Source: Lamellibrachia columna
Taxonomy: Eukaryota > Annelida > Polychaeta > Sabellida > Siboglinidae
Reading direction: 5' to 3'
Length of the DNA stretch: 64,000 nt
NCBI GenBank assembly: GCA_963662155.1
Contig: OY759266.1
Span: 54,245,510 to 54,309,509, forward strand
A model generated the notes under the pieces. That model ran no database searches, was not told the DNA's origin, and saw nothing but the letters and a program-made list of their open reading frames with translations. Numbering within the stretch: the first letter of the stretch is position 1; every line of letters starts with the position of its first letter. Positions 48,001 through 59,527 of the stretch are shown one piece after another. The position numbers and the translations under genes were made by a program.

Positions 48001-51000
48001 TAACTATTCTGACCCTGCATTAGCCACTGCCAACATTCTTGCCCTAATAATGAAGTAACCGCCACATTATTATTTTTAATGTCCCATTATAACCTGTTCA
48101 TATGCATAGGTAATTAAAAAAAAAAAATTTCAACTTGTCTACAATTGTTGTGGAATTGCTGCAGATGTGTTAGAAAGCAGTGTCAAGCATATTTACAGTG
48201 ATTCAGCCAGCTCTATGAAATTACAGCAGTTTCTTGTTTTATACTCCTCCGATAATATATACACCCTCAACTGGTAACAGAAAATATCCACCAAATTGGC
48301 CTGGCTTTTTCAGTAGGAAGAAACCAGAAGTGGTTAAGGGGTTAAATAAGTCTAACACATTGACTGTGAGCCAAATGAATGATTACACGTAACCTCAGTT
48401 GTCAAAATAATTAAGAGTCTGGACTGGTATTGAAACCTACTGAAATAGTATTTCATAGTTATTATCGTGTTCCAACTTTTTCTCGTCATTGTACAGTTCA
48501 TAATCCCGTCTAATTATACTGAATTAAATTCTTGTACCATATATTTGTATGGGGTTATGCCTATTCAGTGAAGAACTTGGTTAGAAATGTTGACCATTTC
48601 CTTAACGTTGGCGTCCAGGTACTGCAACCGAGAATTTGATGATGAGAAGATTCTGATTCAACATCAGAAAGCAAAACATTTTAAGTGTCACATATGTCAC
48701 AAGAAACTGTACACGGGTCCTGGGTTGTCCATTCATTGTATGCAGGTAAGGAACAGTTGGTTGGATGAAATGTTAATGTCTCATTGGTAGGTCAAGGAAT
48801 GACTGATATACACACAATGCATACCACATTCGACCTATTAAGCGTACATGCCCTAATTAGTGTACACCCAATTTTTAATCAGCAGGATCCATAATTGTAG
48901 TTTGACTAGTGTGGAAGAACTTAAAAGTGTCGCCATCTGGTGTTAAACAGTTGACACCACTTCAGTTCTACACTGATCATCAAATAACACCACTAGTGTT
49001 AAACAGTTACCTTATTATCTAGAGAAACACATTTTAGTGTATGCTTATAACAACAGATTCCTTGGCATTTGTCCAATACGGTATTTCGTTAACAGTGCTA
49101 CAGTGTTGTTACTGTTTTGGTCATATAAAGTTCGCTGTCAGTAATTGGATGTCCTTAGGCTTGGGTTAAGCCCATTGAGGTTTTGTCATGTTGGGTTTCA
49201 TCCATAGCTACTGGTGTCATCCCATAGAATCCATTAAATTCAACATTATAATTTTTCATCCAGGTCATTTGGAGCGCTCCATAAATACAATGCATTCATG
49301 CGTCACATATCAATTCCTCCTATGCAGTCCTTTTGTAGTTGTGCACCGGTCTCCAGTGGTACTTTATTGCAGGTCCACAAGGAGAAGGTCGACAAAGTAC
49401 CGAATGCGTTACCAGGTCGACATAACATAGACATAGAGATTTATGGAATGGAAGGCATTCCAGAAGAAGACATGAAGGCACACGAGAAAGAGAAGGCAGG
49501 CAAAGGTAGCACAACCATTGTGACAGTTTCTTCTACAGTTTCCATTTTGCTTCGTCATTTAATATGAAATCAGTCAGAAGTTTTCTGGGTCCATTTTTTT
49601 TTACAAATATGTAACCTAGCTAAAGGCCGAATTTGGTCAAAATGGCACATTTTGGCCAATATGAGTGTCAACTAAAAGTGGACTTTGTCGTAGAGAAAAT
49701 GCTGCTGAGAAATGTAATCCTGAGCACTGTGTAGATAATAATTATTTTTGATGACACTTGAACTCAGTGTCTAGGTTCCATGCATATTGTTGATATCACC
49801 GTTTGTATGTCACACAGTACCAAGCAGTGATAACCAGTATCGTCTGTTCCTGTTATTTTTTACCTAAAAAACCGTTGTAAAAAAAATTATTAAAACAAAC
49901 ATCAGTACATAAGGTATATAGATTCATGAAGGCCATTCCTGACTGTGAAACTTTATGCCCACCGGATGATTTGGTCAATTTAATGTCAGGTAAATTGACA
50001 TGACTAAATTTCTTTCATCAAAATGTATAAACAAATTCAGTCACTCTCAGTTCAGTATAAAATAACTTGACTGATAGCTGACAAGGATCATTCAGTCGGT
50101 ATGCCTGGGTTTCAGACGGCAGTCAGCCCAAGAGAGAGACTGAAGCAGGCCCTTCCACATATTGCACACCCGGTCTACTGCCAACACCCGGCACTACCCC
50201 AATGATGCCCCCACCTGGCATGCCACCGATGGCACCATCAACGACATCTAGTGGCATGGCACCTATGCCACACATGATGCATGGACCCATGGGTTCTATG
50301 CCACCAATGGGTATGTGGCATGGTTTCATGGTTTACATTTATTGTATTAACAAGCTCCGTCTGGTGTGTCCTGTAACTTACGCACATGATTTTTATATTT
50401 TGAGATTCTGTTCGATAGCAGTGCTGGATAAATATGTAAGGTTTATATTTTGAACAAACTCTGTTGTGATACATGGATTTCCTTGCAGGTATATGTTATA
50501 CAAGTATATAGGTACAGTCATATTTGGCACCTACCTGTTTTATGTGTTTAATGCAATGCTACCAGTAAATGGAACAACATGTTCTGTTTTATGTGTTGTG
50601 CAATGTGCATATACAACTAAACCTATGTGTGATACATTTGATTAGGCATTAATTTTATATGTGGGTCTATTTGTGTTAACAGGTCCAATGGGACCAATTG
50701 GACCGATGGGACCGTGAGTATTAGTTTTCCATCACCAGTTGTAGTAAATGTAAGGGGGCGGTGAGATGTCTCTTGAACTTTCTTGTAATATCGAAACCTG
50801 GCATATAATATATGCATATTGCAAGTATTCAAAAATATGTGTGTATTGGTCAGACGTGTTCACACAATGCAGCCAAACTGAAATATAGTTGTATTTATAA
50901 TTAATTCATTAAAGTTTATTCGCAGTACATTACTAAACCAGCCCCGTTCTAACATAGGAGCTATTCCCTGTTTATTTTGGAAAATTTGCAGCGTGCTGGT

Positions 51001-54000
51001 CTTACCACAGATTTTGTTGGTCAAGCTAGTTCTTTTACCCTAGGAGTGACCAATGATAAATTTCCACGATTAATAAATCTTAACATTGCTAAAAAATTAT
51101 TGCAGAAATGTGATTGAGGTATCATTTTGTTGCTAAAAACCCTCTACTGTAATAAAATGAAAAAAAATACAGCACATAATCTTATCATGATATTACTTTT
51201 TCAATTTGTTCAAAAAAGAAAGCAAAAAACTGTTATTTTCAACACCGGACTGCCGATTCAGACAGGCCCATCAGTCCCGTGTCATTTACCATGGCAGTGC
51301 GGGCTGTCGGGTTGGCAACTTGCTGATATTTACCTCAAGATAACTTGCAACATTGTTCTAACTGTCTGAACTAGTATAATAACGTGATTCACTAATGCTG
51401 TCATTCAATTGACGCTGAAACTTGAAATAATTCTGGCTAAAATGAACTGACGCAGAATGAAGTGAGAAAACAAAATGGCGGATTAGTAGATAAAAAGCTC
51501 AGATGACCCAGACAACACGTTTGTAACGACAATGCTCATTCGCTGCATAAAACCCGCTCGTTCATTCACATGTATTCGAATGGGACAATCATAAAGCTTT
51601 CTAAAGGTATAACTTGTTACATATTTAGATACTATGAATGGAAACGTAAATCGATTCTGCAGAGCATAGTAAAAGCAGCCAAATATGGGCTCCAACTGTG
51701 TGACGCATTTTGTAAGCTAGATCGTCACTAGCTATCATTGACTATGCTCGTGAATAAATAGAATGAAGTGACTCAGCTTTCCAATGATACCATTTGTTCC
51801 CGTGTGAGGTATTGGTCATGGAAACAAAAAATTTTCCCACAGAGTGATACCAAAATTGGCTGGAACGCTTTTTGCGCTTATCGTGCGGGCCGAATTCGTT
51901 CTGGCTGTATCTTTGTTTCAAGCATTTATGAAATATCACCGTGTACACTGGCTGCAAGCACTGCCATTTTCTGTAATGATATTAATATACATTTCCATTA
52001 CTTACTCACTGAAGTGCTTGTATCATGTTTCAGTATGCAACCCATGGGAATGCCGAATGGTCCAATGCCACCTATGCCAATGCAGATGATGCAGTCATCT
52101 ATGCCGAGGATGCCGGCCAACATGCCAGTCAAGCCACTGTTCCCTGCTGCTGGTCAGGTACAAAGCATCGTGGCATCAGCCGCCCATTACTGATTACTGC
52201 CATTCACTGATTCACGTCACATGGTTGTGAGATGGTAGAACTGTTTGTTTCATTCACAATGGCACTAGCACTACCTGGGAAAGTAAAAGATCCCACACGT
52301 GATAAATGTGTAACCTGCTGTGGACTCCTTCTCTCAACCACATGGTCATGGCAAAGATGTCCATGGCACAGCTCTGTCAACTACCTAGCACGAGGACACG
52401 ACTGATGAAAACTAAAATACACGTTGCTGACCCATCTGACGATCAACGCTTCTCTGTTGACAGACGAAAGTGACACTGTCCTCCGCCCCGGTCGGACCAG
52501 ACTTCAAGCCGACAGCGGCGGCCGCAGGGTCAAGCTCCGCGGCAGGATTGGTTCGCCCGACATTCCCTGCGTACTCCACTTCCTCCGCTTCCTCTGTTTC
52601 CATGGCAACATCGATATCGGCCAAAGCAACAATATCGGCAGCTCCAACCATCAAGAAGCCAGAGTCAAGCTCGGGGATGGCTATCAAACTGGTGCATCCG
52701 GATGAGGATATTTCTCTTGTACGTATGGTTGACGTTTCTATGTGACGCTGCGTGAGAACTGTATATTATATTTTGAGAACAATTGCACTAGTTTGAAGAG
52801 AAGGACAGTGTATGTTAAAGAAATGTGCCTAAAAAATTCACAAATTTCACCCACAGATCAGAGAAATTAGGTACGCTGGCTTATACATACTTCACTCAAC
52901 TTTTGTCCAATCAAGCGGTTACCGTGAAAGCAAATTTGATTCCTGTATATTATGTGTTCACGGTATTCGTGGTCAGAATGTTGGCATGGTGTTGCTGGGA
53001 ATTCAAGACACTTGGTTGTCTAGTTTTCTAATAAGATTCTGCCTGCTATACATTACGGTAATCTCCATGACGTGATTGTGAATTTTATTTGTGTAAATTA
53101 TAGCCAACGAGTACCTATTTTTTGTGGGTGAAGATCTCCCATCACATGCTATTTTATTTGCACATCTTGGTTATAATGCATTAATAGGAGGAGGTGCGTG
53201 CCAGTCTGCCTAAGTACCAGATGCTCGTGGAAGGCAGTCGGGCACCAACATCAGTCATCTCTCCCATGCCAGCTGCCTCCATGCCAGCGCCCCAGATGTC
53301 CATGCCATCCGGCATGATGAGTGGCCCACCTAGGTCGATGCCTATGCAAATGCAACCAGGTAATGTCACATGCACAAGTGAAATGCATTTAGGTAAAATC
53401 TTTGTTATGGACCGGCGACTCCACCTGCTGCTCTTTTGAAAGTTGAGCAAGTTTGTTCACCTCATTTTGTCTCTTGTCCTTCTGAAGAGATGCTAGAAGC
53501 CGTTGGTCTTTTCTACCTGGTGTCTATGCCTATGGAAATGAAACCTTTCTACCTGGTGTCTATGCCTGTGGAAATAAAGCCTTTCTACCTGGTGTCCATG
53601 CCTGTGGAAATAAAGCCTTTCTACCTGGTGTCTATGCCTATGGAAATAAAACCTTTCTACCTGGTGTCTATGCCTATGGAAATAAAACCTTTCTACCTGG
53701 TGTCTATGCCTGTGGAAATAAAACCTTTCTACCTGGTGTCTATGCCTGTGGAAATAAAGCCTTTCTACCTGGTGTCTATGCCTGTGAAAATAAAACCTTT
53801 CTACCTGGTGTCTATGCCTATGGAAATAAAACCTTTCTACCTGGTGTCTATGCCTGTAGAAATAAAACCTTTCTACCTGGTGTCTATGCCTATGGAAATA
53901 AAACCTTTCTACCTGGTGTCTATGCCTGTGGAAATAAAGCCTTTCTACCTGGTGTCTATGCCTGTGAAAATAAAACCTTTCTACCTGGTGTCTATGCCTA

Positions 54001-54494
54001 TGGAAATAAAACCTTTCTACCTGGTGTCTATGCCTATGGAAATAAAACCTTTCTACCTGGTGTCTATGCCTGTAGAAATAAAACTCCCGCATGGAGTAAA
54101 TGTGTAACTTGTCGTGGATATGGAAAACCATAGATATATAAAACTAATAAACCATGCTGTCGTAGTTGCGAACACAGTAATAGCAACAGAAAAATCTTGA
54201 TGGCGGACAAAAATGGAGGACATTGTGATTCGAGGACACCTACTTGACACATCTTTATCATCAATGTGTAGAAGTTGTAGGTTCTCTTTTGTCATCTTCT
54301 TGTAGTGAAGGGTCAAATAAATCGGTAATAAAAACATTCTTTTTTGGTCAGGAGCACCAATGATGATGATGCCGCCGCGACCAGGAATGCCGCCAATGGC
54401 AGCGGTACCACAGACGATGCCAATGTCGATGGCCTACCCGTACCCACCCGGCATGATACGACCACCAATGTCGCAGCCAGGGTGTAGATTTTAG
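45027..54494 (+). CDS. ZNF207: ZNF207/BuGZ-type zinc finger protein, complete, nine exons
   Basis: BuGZ binds and stabilises Bub3 and associates with spindle microtubules and kinetochores. Exons: 45027-45067, 48619-48745, 49373-49505, 50116-50310, 50683-50713, 52034-52157, 52464-52718, 53188-53359, 54352-54494. They total 1221 nt, 406 residues (shorter than human), with consistent phases and GT-AG borders. The start [16 protein letters not shown] is the family N-terminus. Two C2H2 fingers use C13/C16/H29/H34 and C37/C40/H53/H58, followed by [11 protein letters not shown]. The middle is Met/Pro/Gly-rich low complexity, as in the family. [17 protein letters not shown] and RPTFPAY are conserved blocks. 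The GLEBS motif is [21 protein letters not shown] (about 293-313), with its Glu pair just after an intron. The C-terminus [11 protein letters not shown] resembles the human end. One exon is only 31 nt. Confidence 0.95.
53509..54086. repeat. 36-bp minisatellite, about 16 copies, open in both strands
   Basis: The unit contains TTTCTACCTGGTGTCTATG. Since 36 is a multiple of three, it opens a 223-codon frame on plus ([12 protein letters not shown] repeated) and a 212-codon frame on minus. It lies in the last ZNF207 intron. An intron-retaining message would stop at 53437-53439, before the array. Confidence 0.95.
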
Positions 54495-55160
54495 AGCAAG
54501 GCGGAGAGATAGAGACAGCTAAGTAGTGGTACCCACCCCTTGTGTTGTCTGACAGGCCTGTAATCATTCCTACACCGGCGACATGATGACGCAAGGTTTG
54601 GTAATCGGACATTATCAATACCATTGGTGCATGTTTTACAGGGTTGAACCTCAGAGTTGTACATAACTCTCGGTCGAAGAGGTCGAGTTAAATTGTTACA
54701 AAAGGTATGTTTGGTTTTTAACTTCACCACACCTATCGAGGTGCACATGCTTCAGTTTTGTGTCCAAACCATGTTTTAGGAAAGTTGTTTATCGTGGAAG
54801 AAAGTTGTCAACAATTTTCTGTCCGTTGAAATCGAAGTCCTGGTTACTGCAGTAATTTGTCATGTGTACAAGAATGAAACATTGCACGATGACCTGATTT
54901 CAATTATGAGAGTTCTATTACTGGTAAGTTTTCAAATAGAAATGTCAATGTCGGTTCTACTTATTTCATAAGTGCCGTGTTTGCAACAGTAAAATAATCC
55001 AGTGAAAATGTTTTTATATATTGGGGTGCAACTGAGTAATATGTTCCCATGCTGACAGCATTTAAACAGACGTCCATGTGAATGAATGAAGTTTACTGTG
55101 TTATTAAAACAATTCACGTGTATGTTGTACATGTAATAATAAAGATGGTTCAAGTGATGG
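54495..55160 (+). other. ZNF207: ZNF207 3' UTR
   Basis: Sequence from the stop codon to the first well-placed polyadenylation signal. I see no other coding signal in it. Confidence 0.5.
55138..55143 (+). promoter_or_regulatory. ZNF207: Polyadenylation signal of ZNF207
   Basis: AATAAA about 640 bases after the stop codon, followed within 40 bases by a GT-rich element (TTTGTGTGTGTGTC), the usual arrangement of a cleavage site. Confidence 0.6.
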
Positions 55161-55359
55161 TTACGAACGAGGGTATTTGTGTGTGTGTCAATGACAGACT
55201 GAGGGTGGGAAATCGATCCTAATTTATCGTCTCGCTAAAATAGAATTTTCAGTTCAGTAACTTGTTAAATTTAAAACGTAACAGCTGCTGTAATAGGATG
55301 TTTCAAACAAACGGCCATCACTGCAGGCAAGTGGAGTGATAGAGTTAGTCGACAAGTGA

Positions 55360-56860
55360 ATAACATCACCACTTATGGTTGCAAGGCAAGTGTTTGTTGC
55401 ATGTTGCCTCTGTGTGTGGAGGTGCTAGTTGTAACATGGCAGTGCATGTGGGCAGTGGTTTCTACAAGCAAGGCAAGTCTTGGACGTCGCAGTCATGTCT
55501 TCTGTACGAGGCTGCTGGGTTTCAGGCCCCCAACGCTATTACTGTTGGCGACACAAGTTTCTCTTTTCATTGGTTGCAAGGTTCTTTTACACGTTGTCAT
55601 GAATTTGCGATTTTACAAATATCCACAACATAGATGAATAGTTGTTACAAAGTGCCACTTTTAAAATCTACCTCGCTAATCAGTAACTCAACCAGTCCTG
55701 CAGTGGTGTTCATAATTATTCACTATTGAATGTTCTTCATGCATTAGGGTGTTCTCACATAATTCAAGAATTCTTGTCAAGTTAGTGTAGGTCTCGGCAA
55801 CAACAACATAGATGTTGAATTTTGTGGCCCCAACATTTTATTTATTTAGAAGATTACCTACTGTTTTTTGTCCATAACTGTCATGATTGTGGTTGACCAT
55901 TCCCAGACAGTTTTGAAAATCACATTTGATAATGGTTGAACACCAAGTGATACAGCAGAAGTAGAATTTGTAAATCTTCTCTGTTGTGGTTTTTCTACTT
56001 GTTACAGAACTGATGTACATTCTAGCCAGCACGAGTGCAGCATTGTTATTATTTACATGCAGGTACAAGCGAAGGGCGAGTGTGTGTTCATAGCAACAGA
56101 CTGTCCATGCATTAAGTAAGACAAGTTCAAGGCAAGTGTACAGGCTTGTCACAGCAAAACCACTTTGCTGTTGGGCATTATGCCCCCAACAATGTCGTTG
56201 GTGACATTTTCATTAACAGTGGCACAGCTCTCGCATAATTCCATAGCGTTTGTGCCCCTTTTGCATAAACTTAATTGTAGAGTAGACATACTTAATTTTA
56301 GCCACTGTCCATTTATCATCCTGCTTGTGAAAGTTTTTGCTAACAGTGGCCCAGTTCTCACATAATTCCTGTAGGGTTTGTGTCCCTTGTGTACCATAGT
56401 AGTAGTGTACAATTATTTTTTAGCCAGTGTCATTCATTTATTAGCCTGCCTGAAAGATTTTGAATGCGAGACATCTAATACACTTAATTAAAAAGTCACT
56501 GGACAGCTTTAAGTATGAAAAGATTCTTATCCCAATTGCAGTAACAGTTGTGCACTATTTGTGCAGATGAAGAGATGAAAAGTTTATCTGTTGACCTTTA
56601 TTGATCATTTTCATTTGCCGTGCACATTTTGGAAGTTTTTAAATGCTGCTTCACACTTACCGGTATAGAGTTCCTCTGAATGCTGCGTGTGCTGTTTACC
56701 CCAGGTCCATATGTGGAGAGGGTTTATGGCCAGGGCACGTCTTCACTGCCTCAGGCAAGTGGTGTATGTCGGTCGTAGCCACTGTAGCAGGCTGCTGGGC
56801 CACGCGCCCCCAACACACGTGTTGGTGACAACATTCAGTGATTGCTTCCTGCTAGACTAG
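55360..56860. repeat. Diverged repeat, three copies
   Basis: The order GGCAAGT, GCTGCTGGGTTTC/GCTGTTGGGC, GCCCCCAAC and GTTGGTGAC recurs around 55470-55560, 56110-56210 and 56750-56830. Spacing is about 640 bases. The copies are too diverged to define edges, and there is no supported frame. Confidence 0.45.
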
Positions 56861-57660
56861 ATTTCTCACACTTGCTGTGGTTTCATGTGTTGTGTGTCGC
56901 ATGAATTTGTAATAATAATTTGACATCTTATATGGCGCCTATTCCGAGCTCAGGTGCACATATAAAAAAATAAAGTTTGACAATCTCGAATTCGATATAT
57001 TTGTGCAATGCAAAAGCTGGATGGATACAGTAGGAAGCTAAGGAAGGAAGGCGTAATTAAAAATTGTTTCCTACTGACCTAACTCTAGGTGTGAATTCCA
57101 CCCTGGTCAGGAACTGTTTACGGCATTTTCTATAACTAGAGAAGTGGGGGTCCATATTCCATTGGACGATGAGGCACATCATGGCTCAAGATTTTTGGGG
57201 GGTTATTAGTTTTACTTATTGTTCTTCTCCCTCTTGTTGATTTATAGTAGATATATGAGAAATTAGCTGTATATTGATAACAGATGACACTAGTGTTGGT
57301 GGCAATTAGTAAAGTATTGGATGTGTGCAGCCTTAATTTTAACAAAGATAAACCATGAGTGAAGACCATGTTGAGCACAACATTCATATTCAGTTATGTT
57401 ATAAGACCATGTTGAGCACAACATTCTTATTCAGTTATGTTATAAGTAGACATATTTATTTAGTTGGAAATGTACAGTTGATTTATAACTGCTATGCTTA
57501 GCTGCAAGTAAATTTTCAAATCACTCGTTGCGTTGACCTTATTTTTAATGAGGAAAAGTGGTATAAATTGTAATTTCCATTTAAGTTAATTCAGCAAGAG
57601 TAGGTAATCCTCCGTTTGTGTGTGAGGCAATATTAGAGCTAACGTTTTCTTTGTTCCCAG

Positions 57661-57708
57661 TCCTGCTGGCCGTTCAGCAGCCGGGTGCGCCTCCCAACTC
57701 TTTGTGTA
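57661..57708 (+). other. Exon-like segment of unknown gene
   Basis: A 48-base segment lies between a strong acceptor (TTTGTTCCCAG) and a strong donor (TGTGTAG|GTAAGTCC) and is locally GC-rich. It has one open frame, LLAVQQPGAPPNSLCR. It could be a further ZNF207 alternative exon, an exon of an unseen transcript, or chance. It lies 2.5 kb beyond the ZNF207 polyadenylation signal. Confidence 0.25.
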
Positions 57709-58690
57709 GGTAAGTCCTCGAAGGACGGGAGGTAAGCGCACAAGACAGTATGCAGGTTGTAGTGTTGGGATTATGTCAGCGTGCTGGGCCACTGCTGCAC
57801 GGTGTTGGTAAACATTCTCACAGGACAACTCTGTAAATTGTTAGGGGATTTGCATCAACTCCCAGTCAACGTGACGGCCAGAGAAATACAGCACAACCTG
57901 TTTATTTTGTCAGTTTCTTGTTGAAACACCTGCATGCTATGTACTGTCCATTTGTTCTATGGCAACATCACTAAGCAGTTTTTTGTTTCCACAAATCTAG
58001 CGAGAGCTGTACAAATGATGGACATTGAGAATTATCTTGCGACTGCTAGAGCCAAACCGTATTTGTTTGAACCATATTACACATGCTTCCAACAGTGAAC
58101 AGGTTGTCACGGGCTGCCGGGGACGGTGATGATGGACATCACGTAGTTGCACACTGAAGCACTGTTGTTTTCATTTTAAGTGATTGTTTCTCATTAGCAA
58201 GAATGTCTCAACTGCCTCAACAGAACTTGAGTAATTGGAATACAGAGAATACTTGTCTTTATTGGTGCAATACATAATTAGAAGTTTTCCATAGCCTCTA
58301 CTACATCAAGTTAAACCATCAGAAGGACTTCTCAGTTCTGTCAAATAGAACAGTAGCAGCTGCTCTTATGAATCAGAGACAGTATATTATATGCACAAGA
58401 CTTGGATATCTCTTCACGTTGACTTTGATTACATTCGTTCCAGAATAGTTATTGTGCTGAAGTGGTCTGGCCAACTTTCAATCAAGGAATTCAACTTTTG
58501 TGTACATTTATCAGCATTAAAATATTTAAGAGCATTAAAGATTGCTTTGTCCAGTATGTATGCTTGTCCTGTTTTGTCTGTCCAGTACGATTTCTCTGGA
58601 ATGCTACTTCCAGGACCACCATTTCATCTACATCCACAGAACACGTAATGATAGCTGTGTTTATGAGTACTCTGTAGAAGCAGCCGATTG
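57709..58690. other. Intergenic sequence, nothing firm recognised
   Basis: No conserved domain is visible. The frame at 58391-58648 (ending MLLPGPPFHLHPQNT) is proline-rich only at its end and has no family match I recognise. Confidence 0.35.
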
Positions 58691-58699
58691 CAAACAAAA

Positions 58700-58790
58700 C
58701 ATTTGATGTGTTGTATGTAACCTATTGCGCTACTACAAGATAACATGGTAAACTCTAATGGCTGACTAAGCTTGCCCCCCCCCCATAACA
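58700..58790 (+). mobile_element. hAT-type MITE, partial copy
   Basis: Shares TATGTAACCTATTGCGC, ATGGTAAACT and GACTAAGCTTGCCCCCC with the copies at 3785-3947, 8121-8278 and 62324-62450. The terminal inverted repeats are not seen. Confidence 0.45.
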
Positions 58791-58959
58791 GAAGTCTGAA
58801 TAACCCAAATACTTGCTGGATGAATAATAAATACCAGAAGTCTGGGCAGCCAGACTACTTGCTCTGCAAACAAATAAATACCTGGTTATAGATGTGGAGG
58901 TGAAACTATGACACGGACAATCTGCATATTGAATATGTCGGAGCAAACGTGCTGTACTT

Positions 58960-58979
58960 TTTATTTGCATAGTTTTATT
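58960..58979 (-). promoter_or_regulatory. Candidate polyadenylation signals of the SCPEP1-like gene
   Basis: Two AATAAA hexamers on the minus strand (58974-58979 and 58960-58965), about 550 bases below the stop codon. They are the nearest canonical signals downstream. Confidence 0.4.
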
Positions 58980-59527
58980 CATCACAGCCAATTGTTTCAG
59001 TGACGTGTACAACAGCTTTGCTGTATAAAAGCAAAAGCAGACATTACAAAGGCAAACAACAGTATCTATGAAAAAGACAATTATTGAAAAAAATGTTGTA
59101 GTTACTGCATATTTCAGTCTGGTTTAAATTGGAAATATGATGCACTAGAGCCACCAAACGTTGACAAAGAATAGAGCACATACGACACAAGTCGATGGTT
59201 CATTATATATAATATAAATATACATTACTCAATATTTTGTAGTAATAATTAGCCTCCCTCTCGATATTTACAACCTTTTACAATGCATGTATTTTGGATA
59301 TTAAAAAATTTTGGTTGCAAAATAAACCTGTTCATATATAGTCATTCTGCAGAACATATATAGTCATTCTGCAGAAAATGTACTCTTAAACATAATATAC
59401 TATCTGATGCCAGACTTCCATTTGATTAAGGTTGACAGCTTCATTTGGTTGAGGATGTCCCACACATTTAGATAATATGTGTCAGTGTAGTGTCCAGTAG
59501 ATACATCTGGTGACCGCATGAAAGTTC

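Noticed and set aside
53188..53439. Intron-retaining end of ZNF207 as the true C-terminus
   Set aside because: A final exon at 54352-54494 matches the conserved family C-terminus in the right phase.
53436..54131. Long open frames on both strands (223 and 212 codons) as protein genes
   Set aside because: They are a by-product of a 36-bp tandem repeat; the array is intronic and the preceding exon's frame stops before it.
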